Of a DNA stretch of 64,000 nt, positions 8,713 through 19,308 are shown in pieces (position 1 is the first letter of the stretch; each line of letters begins with the position of its first letter). A program made the position numbers and the translations under genes. The stretch covers positions 284,023,930 to 284,087,929 of the forward strand of contig JARYHS010008074.1 of NCBI GenBank assembly GCA_031002005.1, written 5' to 3'. A model generated the notes under the pieces. That model saw only the letters and a list, made by a program, of their open reading frames with translations. It did no database searches and was not told the DNA's origin. The stretch is from Vandiemenella viatica (Eukaryota > Arthropoda > Insecta > Orthoptera > Morabidae).

Positions 8713-9712
8713 NNNNNNNNNNNNNNNNNNNNNNNNNNNNNNNNNNNNNNNNNNNNNNNNNNNNNNNNNNNNNNNNNNNNNNNNNNNNNNNNNNNNNNNN
8801 NNNNNNNNNNNNNNNNNNNNNNNNNNNNNNNNNNNNNNNNNNNNNNNNNNNNNNNNNNNNNNNNNNNNNNNNNNNNNNNNNNNNNNNNNNNNNNNNNNNN
8901 NNNNNNNNNNNNNNNNNNNNNNNNNNNNNNNNNNNNNNNNNNNNNNNNNNNNNNNNNNNNNNNNNNNNNNNNNNNNNNNNNNNNNNNNNNNNNNNNNNNN
9001 NNNNNNNNNNNNNNNNNNNNNNNNNNNNNNNNNNNNNNNNNNNNNNNNNNNNNNNNNNNNNNNNNNNNNNNNNNNNNNNNNNNNNNNNNNNNNNNNNNNN
9101 NNNNNNNNNNNNNNNNNNNNNNNNNNNNNNNNNNNNNNNNNNNNNNNNNNNNNNNNNNNNNNNNNNNNNNNNNNNNNNNNNNNNNNNNNNNNNNNNNNNN
9201 NNNNNNNNNNNNNNNNNNNNNNNNNNNNNNNNNNNNNNNNNNNNNNNNNNNNNNNNNNNNNNNNNNNNNNNNNNNNNNNNNNNNNNNNNNNNNNNNNNNN
9301 NNNNNNNNNNNNNNNNNNNNNNNNNNNNNNNNNNNNNNNNNNNNNNNNNNNNNNNNNNNNNNNNNNNNNNNNNNNNNNNNNNNNNNNNNNNNNNNNNNNN
9401 NNNNNNNNNNNNNNNNNNNNNNNNNNNNNNNNNNNNNNNNNNNNNNNNNNNNNNNNNNNNNNNNNNNNNNNNNNNNNNNNNNNNNNNNNNNNNNNNNNNN
9501 NNNNNNNNNNNNNNNNNNNNNNNNNNNNNNNNNNNNNNNNNNNNNNNNNNNNNNNNNNNNNNNNNNNNNNNNNNNNNNNNNNNNNNNNNNNNNNNNNNNN
9601 NNNNNNNNNNNNNNNNNNNNNNNNNNNNNNNNNNNNNNNNNNNNNNNNNNNNNNNNNNNNNNNNNNNNNNNNNNNNNNNNNNNNNNNNNNNNNNNNNNNN
9701 NNNNNNNNNNNN
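8713..9712. other. Assembly gap of exactly 1000 N
   Basis: All 1000 bases are N, a placeholder-size gap. On the left the sequence is mid-gag of the gypsy element. On the right it is not the continuation expected from arm 2. The gap therefore marks the inner edge of the duplication in this assembly, and its true content and size are unknown. Confidence 0.99.
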
Positions 9713-10170
9713 AGGACAAGTCTAAAATCATCACATGAAACTGAAGAAACAGGTATGGGACAAAAAATAATAAAAACAAAAGGATTTGATACACTGATGG
9801 CAGCAATATTTAAAATTTGTGTTCCCAGCTCAGTTTTTCAAGAGGGAAGAGATGAAGGTTAAGAGGTAATAAAAAAAAAGTAACTCGGTAGGATGTATCA
9901 CATGAAACTAAACAAGGAATTAATTACAGGAAAAAGGTAAAGGAGAGTTAATGGAGAATGCAATGTCAATAAAGAGAACACGACAGCTGCAATTAGAAAC
10001 ATATAATAGCAACATAAGTATGCAAATTTGGAAATTAGAAACAGAATTTGATATAAGGGTTTTGTGTGCGTAAACATTTTAAGGTAGCTAATATATACCG
10101 TATTACCACAGATAAGCTTGATATTTGTGCTTCATGGGGACCATAAAGCTTTGCTATGGTTATCCTGGGG
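9713..10170. other. AT-rich spacer, nothing recognised
   Basis: Low-complexity A-rich sequence between the gap and the first shared base of the RTE-like LINE. No domain, repeat end or splice signal supports a gene. Confidence 0.5.
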
Positions 10171-12666
10171 TGTCAACCTCTCTTCACGTGGTGCACCCTG
10201 TTTGCACGGACGAGGCTCTGGCGACTGAAAGATTCCCGGAACGAGAAGCCACCTACTGGTTGCCAAAGGTCTCCTAAAGAGCGTGGAACGATCCAGGGCA
10301 CCCTCTTGCTGTTGGGGTTGGAAACGGCCCCTAAAGGCGGATTAATCAGAAATGATCAACGGCACAGGGATGCAGAAGGCAACGGGAAACCACTGCATTA
10401 AAGACCCAAAGTATCCCGAGGACATGTAATCCTCTCAAATTACACACATCATGATTGCCTCTTCCTGGGTAAAATATACGTAGGTAAAATAGTCCCCCAA
10501 TCGGATCTCCGTGTGGGGAGGAGTCATCAAAATGGATAGAAACATGCTACGAGTCGGAGCGTGGAATGTTGGAAGTCTGAATAGGGCAGGTAGGTTAGAA
10601 AACTTAAAAGGGAAATGGAACAACTTAAGTTAGATGTTGCCGGGATTAGTGAGATGAAGTGTAAGGATGCACATGATTTCTGCTCTGGGGAATACATAAT
10701 AATTAACACAAAGCTGTCAGTTGGAGTTAGTGGTGTAGATTTTGTAATGAATAAGAGAGTAGGGAAACAGATGAGTTGTTATGAAACAGTTTAGTGACAG
10801 GATTATTTTGATGAGAACAGAAACTAAGTCTGCCCCAACCACATTAGTACAAGTGTATATGCCAACGTCACGGAAAGATGATAAAGAAATAGAGAAAACA
10901 TACGCTGAAATTGAATTAATCCAATAGGTGAAGGGGAAGGAAAAATCTAACAATTGTGAGTGATTGGAATGCGGTAGTGGGAAAAGGAAAAGAGGGTAAC
11001 ACTGTAGGAAGTTTTGGTCTAGGAGAAAGAAATGAGCGAGGAAGCATGCTGTTAGACATTTTTAAAAGATATTAACTAGTCGTGGCGAACATACTATTTA
11101 AGAATCACGCAGGTAGGATATAACTTGGAACCATCCAGGAGATGCAGGTAGATAACAGCTAGATTATATCATGGTCGAACAGAGATTCTGGAATCCAGCT
11201 CTAGTCTGTAAAGCATACCCAGAAGTAGACAAACTTTGATCATAATCTGATAGTTATGAAGTACAGGCTGAAATTAGAGAATAAAGAAGCAATATAAACA
11301 GAACAGACTGGAAGTGAATAAACAATTTACCATGAGAGAAAAAATTGCAGAAAGTTTAGAAGTGGGTCTAATAAGAAACTCTAAAAGGAGCTTAACTGAG
11401 GACGAATGGAATGCATTGAAGAAAGAAATAATGAAAGCTGGTAAAGAAAAACTTTAGGGAACAAGGGAAAACCTTGAATCACAGAAGAAAGTTTGGAGCT
11501 CATGGATCACAGGGGATGGCAGAAAAATTCTCAGGATGAAGCAGGAAGAGCAATATTTAGAAATCAGATAAACAGAAAATGCAAATAAGCAAAAGAAAAA
11601 TGGCTGCATGAAAAGTGTGAACAAGTAGAAAAAGAAATGGGTAAAGGCACAGTAGATGTGGCATATAGAAAGATCAAACAAAATTTTGGAGAAATAAAAG
11701 ATGAATAAATATTAAAGCTGCCGATGGGAAACCACTTTTAAGCTCAAAAGATAGAGCTAACCGATTGAAGGAATATACTAAAAAACTGTATGAGGAAATA
11801 ACTAGAATAACAGCGTAATGGAAAAAGGAGCTGGCGACACTAACAAGATATTCCGTTTTGAGGACAGTTCGATAGAGCTTTGAATAATTTGAAATCAAAG
11901 TCAGTTGGGAGATTGCTGCAGAACTTCCGAAATTCCTACGAGAAGAAGGAATCCAGAGATTATACAACCTGATATCAAAAAGTAAGGCAACAGGAGAAAT
12001 TCCAACCGACTTTAATAGAAGCATCATTTTCACACTTCTGAAGACGTACAAGCCGATAAATGTGAGAATTATTATCATATGCTTCAAAAGTACTGATCAG
12101 AATAATAGTAGGTGAAGATCGGTTTAGGTTTAGCAAGAACCGCAGTACAAGAGAAGCAATTCTGGCCTTAAGATTAATACTTGAACGATAGATCAACAAA
12201 ACAAAGATACTTTTATGGCGTTTGTTGATTTAGAAAAAGCTTTTGATAATGTTAGTTGGGGCAAGATGTTCAAAATTTTAAAGAATTCAGGTCTAAAATA
12301 TCGAGATTGAAGAATACATTATAAGCTGTATAAGAATCAAGTTGCTATAACAAAAGTAGACAATCATGAGAGACATGCATTAGTCTACCCCATTAATATT
12401 CAACTTGTATATAGAGGAAGCAATAAAGGAAGTGAAAGAAAAATTTGCATGTGGCATTAGTGCACAAGGAGAAAAAAATCAGTATGTTACGATTTGCTGA
12501 TGACATTGTCTTGATAGCAGAACAGGCTGATGATTATTGAGAAGTGAACAAATACTGAAAGAAGATTTTGGACTAAACATAAATGAAAGTGATGAAATGT
12601 AGCAGAAACGATTGCAATAATAGTAGATTAAATACAAAAATAGGATCGGATGCGATAGAAGTACTA

Positions 12667-13434
12667 CAGTAGAGCATCGATACTCCGAATTATTTGGGAC
12701 CGAGGATGGTTCTCATTATCGATTTGTTTCGGTTTATACAGTTTTTATTTTGCCTTTAAAATTACATTAGGTACATTGTGTTTTACATATCCCAAGCAAA
12801 AGAAGTCGTTTATTTTTTTCTGCTTCATTTTGGAGACACTTTTGCTTACTTTTAGAAGATGAACGTGATGCCATTGTCTGGGCGTATAACGCTGGTACAA
12901 GATACTCAAGGCAACAGAACTCACCAACATAGCATTTTTTTTATCATCTGTGTTTCGACTGGTTTGATGCAATCCTCCATCCCGTCCTACCTTGTGCTCA
13001 TCTCTACATATCCCTTACTGTCCTAGGTGTACTGTACTGTAAATCTATAAACACTAAAAAGTTGATGCTTCTGTAAAATAGTGAACAAATCGTAAAAAAA
13101 AAAGTTTATTCTGATAACTGACGTTTCGCATAACTGACGTTTCGCATAACTGACGTTTCGCATAACTGACGTTTCGTATAACTGACGTTTCGCATAACTG
13201 ACGTTTCGCATAACTGACGTTTCGCATAACTGACGTTTCGCATAACTGACGTTTCGCATAACTGACGTTTCGCATAACTGACGTTTCGTATAACTGACGT
13301 TTCGTATAACTGACGTTTCGCATAACTGACGTTTCGCATAACTGACGTTTCGCATAACTGACGTTTCGCATAACTGACGTTTCGCATAACTGACGTTTCG
13401 CATAACTGACGTTCGGATTATAGACGCTTTACTG
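12667..13434 (-). mobile_element. pogo/Tigger-like element with internal minisatellite
   Basis: The ends are inverted repeats CAGTAGAGCATCGATACTCC and, reversed, CAGTAAAGCGTCTATAATCC, flanked by TA (12665-12666, 13435-13436), inserted in the LINE. A minus-strand frame (12972-12745) reads LSILYQRYTPRQWHHVHLLK and ends near QKKINDFF. That is a PCNA-interacting (PIP) box, Q..I..FF, like the one known at the C-terminus of pogo transposases. The rest of the transposase is missing. An inverted scrap of the RTE LINE 3' end lies at about 12945-13020. Confidence 0.85.
13115..13418. repeat. 16-bp minisatellite, 18 units plus a partial one
   Basis: Unit TAACTGACGTTTCGCA repeated head to tail 18 times from 13115 to 13402, with a few units carrying a C-to-T change, then a nineteenth unit that blends into the element's terminal repeat (GACGTTCGGATTATAGACG). 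Because 16 is not a multiple of 3, the array is open in all minus-strand frames with a 48-bp period; those frames are not genes. Confidence 0.97.
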
Positions 13435-13984
13435 TAAGTGAATTCTGCTACTTGGGAAACAGAATTACAACTGATGGCCGAGCAGGAATGATGTTAAAAG
13501 CGAAACAGCAATAGCAAAAAGAACCTTCATGAAAAAGGGGAATCTTTTAGTTTCAAATATTGATTTAGGATTTAGAAACAACTTTTTAAAACTCTGTATG
13601 GAGCACAGCACTTTATGGTAGCGCAGCAAGGAATTTAGCAAACCAGAAAGAAGGAAAATTGAAGCATTTGAAATGTGGTGCTATAGAAGGATGCTGAAAA
13701 TTAGGTGCACAGATAAAGTACGAATTGAACGAGTTTTGCAACTGATGTGTAAGCAAAGAAGGTTGTGGAAGAGGTTTACAGAAAAAAGAGATAGGATGGT
13801 AGGTCATATTTTGACACATACAGGACTGATTAATTTGTTAATGGAGGAAACAGTCGAAGGTAAGAACTGTAGAGGAAGACAAAGTTTATATTATGAAGTC
13901 GATAATTGAGGACGTACGGTGTAACGGGTATGTTGAGATGAAGAGGTTAGCGCAAGATGATAATAAGACTGATAACACAAAAAA

Positions 13985-14991
13985 TGGTTATCCTTTATGG
14001 TTTCACTACTCCAGTAGAACATGAGCCGTTAAACTGCACAACAGGTGCAGCTTTGTTGCGGCAATAAGCGACAATGTGCCCATCTTCGAGAAATGCATTC
14101 CAATTCGGTGAAAATTTCCAACGTTTTTTCTTCTCAAAAACCCACCTGAATCAGTCATACTCTTAGGTCCGTCGAGATAAACATCATTCAGTAGAGAATT
14201 TCATTTTCCTTCTTCGTGCAATGCAAATGCTATAAGGACGCAGGTCCTATATCATATCGGTTACTGTGTTCTATAGTAATTTCCACAAATAAATCTGGCT
14301 GCCCTCGTTTCCACGTCCTCCAACTCATGTATTTGATACCCATAATGTAGTTACCATACTAAAGCAACGTTCTGGCTGAAGCTTTATAATCCAATTCTTT
14401 CGCTAGTACATTCCCTCATCACGCGCGCCAGTAAATGCTCAATGTTGAAACCTCTACCATCCACTTGTTAAATGTATGGAGCCCAACTTAATTTATTGTC
14501 AAATGGTATGATTATTAGGGTTCGGATCTTTATGGAAAGTCATTTTTTCCCTGTATTCTTTATGAATTGTAATGTAAAATTAAACGCCGATTGAACGTTT
14601 CTTATTGTATTTAAATGTATTTTACACAGCATACAACTGCATATTCTGGCCATTTTCCTAGTCATAATACGATAATATTTATGGTCATATTTTGAGGAAA
14701 AAGCCGGTAATTTTTTAATAGTACCCGCAATTCACTAAAAATCATAGATGAAAGAAATTAAGGTTTCGAACTCCTATTATACATTGGAGGAAAAACTAAA
14801 CCTAATTGTCACTGAATTGGTCAGAATTCATCAATCAATCATTAAACGCCCGCCTTTTAATCTTGACAACGTAGAAGCAATATGCCTGTGTCGCGCCGCG
14901 TCAATCAATATCTCATTGTCGCCAATATTTCTGAAAATAATCCTGTCAGTGTTAAATCAGCAGTGGATGAGATAGTAGCCTACACCCACGA

Positions 14992-15027
<36 letters not shown>

Positions 15028-16298
15028 AAAAGTGTGAAGTTGTTACATAAGGGAACTTGGAAAGCAGCATTTTAGTACTGTTGAAACAGTACTTTTCTGT
15101 AAATTATGTGAAATTAAAGTTCGACAAAGCAGACGGCGACTTTTCTTTTGACAGCTTCGTCACATTCCTGTCAATTTTTTTATTAAGAACTTTGTTAAAT
15201 GATGGTATCTGGTTATGCGCCAACATTCCACTTAATAAAGTTTACAATGAAGTTTTCACAACCTTCTTGGAGAAATGTTTGGTCATATTTTGTCATTTTT
15301 AAGGTCTTTTTAGCATGCATATTTCTACATTTTTTTGGTCATAAAGATCAGAAACCTAGTGATGATATTTAGACTTCATGTCTGTGACTAGAAAATCGTC
15401 CTCCAACTCCTAATCATGCAAAACATTAATTTTTCCGTGTAGCTAATAAGCCATGTTCAGATTTACCAGTACGAAATACTGAAATTACCAAGTTTCCACA
15501 TTCAGTAATTTTGTTTGGAAACATTCTGCAGTGTAGTTAATGAGGTATATAAAAAAAAGAGCAACAAATATTACAAATGGAGGAAGTAGCAGAATATCGC
15601 GTAGAAACCTCACAGAAGCGTTTACTTCTGAACTGGACGTCAGAATTATCATTAAATCCATCAATAATAAAATCTTTGTCTTCGATCATGTTTCCTCTTA
15701 ATTGTTAACACATTACAACACTAACATGAGCAGAAATATCAGCTATATTTGCACCTGCTCATTTGAGAAATGTAAGTATTCAAACTTACTTTCTGTAGCA
15801 GATAGCCAAACAGTTCAATATAAATAACTATAATACCAGAAATAAAGCACATAGGATGCAATTCACTGTCAGTTATACAGAAATATATTTAATTTTACGC
15901 AACTTCTATATTTACTGTCAGTCCACAAAGCATAAATGGTTCATTGCAAAATCTAGAGTCTTAACTAAACCAATATGAGTTTGAATCATTTTGTATAAGG
16001 ATTTTTATACTAAACTTTTGTAAGCTGATGAAAACTGATCAAACAGTACATGTCTCATACATGTAAAATAATGCGGCATAGTATATGGCTGTTGGAAAAT
16101 CATGTAGACATTACATACATTACAATGTACGCCGAAGAGTTGCCGATTTCTATTATTAAAATGCTTAGTTTTAATAATACAATCGAGTATTAAAGATCTC
16201 AGAAGCTGCAGATTGGCCTATCCACTGTACTAGCAGCCACTTTCTTCCGGTTTGAAACTAATAGTAAAATTTACAATATTTCCAAATATCTTGTATCG
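13985..16298. other. AT-rich region without recognised genes
   Basis: The longest frames (14748-14975, 15057-15302) show no domain I know. On the minus strand at about 14010-14130 a short phrase (FEKKKRWKFSPNWNAFLEDG) is open but isolated. A 32-base A run lies at 14993-15024 and could be the tail of a retrocopied sequence upstream of it. Nothing else is supported. Confidence 0.45.
14993..15024. repeat. Poly(A) run, 32 bases
   Basis: Uninterrupted A32. It may be the 3' tail of a decayed retroelement on the plus strand, but no coding or SINE-like body was recognised before it. Confidence 0.9.
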
Positions 16299-18540
16299 CT
16301 AATCTTATATATATATAAAAATAGACGTGTTTTTTCCTATATTTCACTTTTCAGCCACCACTACTTAGCACAGATCACTGATGTTTGTGGGTGGAAGTAG
16401 CATGGAGTTTCCTGTCGTGCACAACGTTGGCCGAATGCCAATAGCTGTGGGGATGTGGGAGATATAATGATTACAGTTGGTCAGTGCAGGGCGTTATCAT
16501 ATTTCGACCAAAAATTCGCATCTCCGTATACTTCTCTTTCCTGCCACAACTACATAACATAGACTTTTGGTGTTTGTGTGTGGTTAGTAGAATCGTCTTT
16601 CCTGTCGTGCACTATGGTTGTTAGATGTCGGTAGCTATGGGGGTGTGGGAGATATGGGGGTTGAAAGTGATCGACCTGTGGCAATTTCATACTTCTGCCA
16701 AAGACAAAAGTGTCATGGTGTATCACTTTTCAGCGAAAACTATAGATCACAGATAACTGGCGTTTGTGTGTAGTAGTAGCACAGAGTCACCTTTCGATCA
16801 CAACAGCGGCCGAATTTCAGAAACTGTGTTACTGTGGTAGATATGGTGGTTGTAAGTGGCCGACCAAGGATATTTTCGATATTTCGACTGTCTCCGCATA
16901 TGTCACTTTTCTGCCACAACTACATAGCATAGACCATTGGTGTTTGTGTATGGTAGTAGAATTGTATCTCATGTAGTGCACTATGGTTGTTAGATGTCGG
17001 TAGCTATGGGGGTGTGGGAGATATGGGGGTTGAAAGTGATCGACCTGTGGCAATTTCATACTTCTGCCAAAGACAAAAGTGTCATGGTGTATCACTTTTC
17101 AGCGAAAACTATAGATCACAGATAACTGGCGTTTGTGTGTAGTAGTAGCACAGAGTCACCTTTCGATCACAACAGCGGCCGAATTTTCAGAAACTGTGGT
17201 ACTGTGGTAGATATGGTGGTTGTAAGTGGCCGACCAAGGATATTTTCGTATTTCGACTGTCTCCGCATATGTCACTTTTCTGCCACAACTACATAGCATA
17301 GAGCATTGGTGTTTGTGTTTGGTAGTAGAATCGTATCTCATGTAGTGCACTATGGTTGTTAGATGTCGGTAGCTATGGGGGTGTGGGAGATATGGGGGTT
17401 GAAAGTGATCGACCTGTGGCAATTTCATACTTCTGCCAAAGACAAAAGTGTCATGGTGTATCACTTTTCAGCGAAAACTATAGATCACAGATAACTGGCG
17501 TTTGTGTGTAGTAGTAGCACAGAGTCACCTTTCGATCACAACAGCGGCCGAATTTCAGAAACTGTGTACTGTGGTAGATATGGTGGTTGTAAGTGGCCGA
17601 CCAAGGATATTTTCGTATTTCGACTGTCTCCGCATATGTCACTTTTCTGCCACAACTACATAGCATAGAAGCATTGGTGTTTGTGTTTGGTAGTAGAATC
17701 GTATCTCATGTAGTGCACTATGGTTGTTAGATGTCGGTAGCTATGGGGGTGTGGGAGATATGGGGGTTGAAAGTGATCGACCTGTGGCAATTTCATACTT
17801 CTGCCAAAGACAAAAGTGTCATGGTGTATCACTTTTCAGCGAAAACTATAGATCACAGATAACTGGCGTTTGTGTGTAGTAGTAGCACAGAGTCACCTTT
17901 CGATCACAACAGCGGCCGAATTTCAGAAACTGTGGTACTGTGGTAGATATGGTGGTTGTAAGTGGCCGACCAAGGATATTTTCGTATTTCGACGAAAGGC
18001 ATGTGTCTCCGCATATTTCACTTTTCTGCCACAACTACATAGCATAGAGCATTGGTGTTTATGTGTTGGTAGTAGAATCGTATCTAGTGTAGTGCACTAT
18101 GGTTGTTAGATGTCTGTAGCTATGGGGGTGTGGAAGATATGGGGGATAAAATGGTCGACCTGCGGCAATTTCATATTTCTGCCAAAGACGCATGTGTCAC
18201 GGTGTATCACTTTAAGTGAAAACTATCAATCGCAGATTACCTGGCGTTTTGTGTGGTAGTAACACAGAGTCACCCATCGATCACAACGTTGGCCGAAATT
18301 CGGTAACTGTGGGAGTGTGTGAGATATGGTGTTTGAAATTGGTCGATCATGAATATTTTCGTATTTCATCCAAAGACTTGTGTGTATCCGTAAATTTTAC
18401 TTTGCTGCCGGAACTACATAGCGCAGAAGACTGGTATTTGTGTGTGGTAATAGTATCGAGTCTCCCATCGTGCACTATGGTGGTTAGATGTCTACAGCTG
18501 TCAATATGAATACTTTACAATCACGAACGAAGTTGTGGGT
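16299..18540 (+). mobile_element. Helentron-associated (HINE/DINE-like) element carrying satellite DNA
   Basis: Starts near CTTATATATATATAAAAATAGACGTG and ends near ACGAAGTTGTGGGTACCAGCTA, the kind of 5' and 3' ends seen in Helentron-associated non-autonomous elements. These elements typically hold a central tandem repeat, and here the centre is a large dimeric satellite. No Rep/helicase gene is present. Superfamily assignment rests on remembered end motifs, so it is moderate. Confidence 0.6.
16345..18500 (+). repeat. Dimeric satellite-like array, 369-bp higher-order unit
   Basis: The phrase TATCACTTTTCAGCG or its variant recurs at 16721, 17090, 17459, 17827 and 18205, i.e. spacings of 369, 369, 368 and 378. 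The central units are nearly identical; the first and last are clearly diverged. Each 369-bp unit consists of two related monomers of about 185 bp (one starts CAGCGAAAACTATAGATCAC, the other CTGCCACAACTACATAGCAT) that align along their whole length, so the array is a higher-order dimer. Open frames inside (e.g. 16829-17095, 17156-17464) just repeat with the array. Confidence 0.95.
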
Positions 18541-19306
18541 ACCAGCTATTATATTATAAATGTGGAAGTAAGTTTCTGTCTTTTTGTTACGTTTTGACGA
18601 CTAAATGGCTATATCAATATTGATGGAATTTAACAATGAAATAGTGTAGGAAGGACACAGGACATTTTTTCGGTATGAATAACAGTTTTAGTCACGAAAT
18701 TTTAAGAACTTATCGAATGATGAAAGACAGACAGATTCGTGTGTTAGTCTGTAATGTTACGTTGGTTGCTCAGTCACGCAAGTCTGTTAGTGTTTGATTT
18801 ATTAATAAATTTCGATAAGAAACAAAACTTATTATTTAGTATAGAAGTCAATTTGCTCTGCACTGTACTATTCATTTGTGTCTGTATAAAAGTTTCTGGC
18901 ACCAATTTGTCTTCCTTTTTGACATGCCTTACGGACGTAAACCTGGCCTAAGGTGCAGGTCTAGAAGACAATGTGCTGCTATTAGATTATAAGATTCAGA
19001 TGCTCATGTTGAATAAAGAAGAAAAAACCAAGCTGAAATAAAGCTGCCATCAGTTAACCCCCCCCCCCCCCACACACACACACACATCCCCGCACCTTCG
19101 CTTACTTTTCTGTTTTTAAATATGTTGTAAATTGATTCTCTTCATGAGACAGATTAGACGATAGGATGATATAATGATGGCTTTCCATCATATTATGTCG
19201 ACTCGGTGTTGTTTGGGACAAATCTTACGTTACTAACAGTTTTCTATATCCAATTCTGGAATTGAAACTCCAAGTCCACGCGTACGAAGTCGCGGGTAAC
19301 AGCTAG
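18541..19306 (+). mobile_element. Second Helentron-like 3' fragment
   Basis: Ends in CGAAGTCGCGGGTAACAGCTAGT, a classic end form for this group, immediately before the next element. The middle has text typical of such elements. A (C)n(CA)n microsatellite lies at 19058-19086. Confidence 0.5.
19058..19086. repeat. (C)n(CA)n microsatellite
   Basis: A run of C followed by CA dinucleotides. Confidence 0.95.
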
Positions 19307-19308
19307 TT

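Larger units (their letters stand above)
10171..13984 (+). mobile_element. Decayed RTE-like LINE, copy 1
   Basis: Nucleotide similarity to the better copy at 49508-55271 begins at TGTCAACCTCT and runs to the GAAGAGGTTAGC region near 13950, interrupted by a pogo-like element (12667-13434). Recognisable pieces are the endonuclease start (RVGAWNV near 10553), the reverse-transcriptase phrase FVDLEKAFDNV near 12220 and the FADDIV-type motif near 12495, and the C-terminal FEMWCYRRMLKIR near 13668. Many stops and frameshifts make it a dead copy. Neither clear flanking duplications nor a poly(A) tail remain. Confidence 0.88.

Noticed and set aside
8451..9862. Four long open frames spanning the N block
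   Set aside because: Their length comes from the 1000 N bases, which are not sequence.
13023..13403. Three minus-strand frames with repeating RNVSYAKRQLCETSV
   Set aside because: They are the 16-bp minisatellite read in three frames, with no start context or domain.
13115..13418. Array resembling a CRISPR at first sight
   Set aside because: Units are 16 bp and contiguous, with no unique spacers, in a eukaryotic genome, inside a transposon.
14010..14400. Possible transposase relic on the minus strand
   Set aside because: Only one short phrase (FEKKKRWKFSPNWNAFLEDG) reads well and it could not be tied to a family.
16764..18509. Several 60-100 codon frames on both strands
   Set aside because: They recur with the 369-bp satellite period and lack any known domain.
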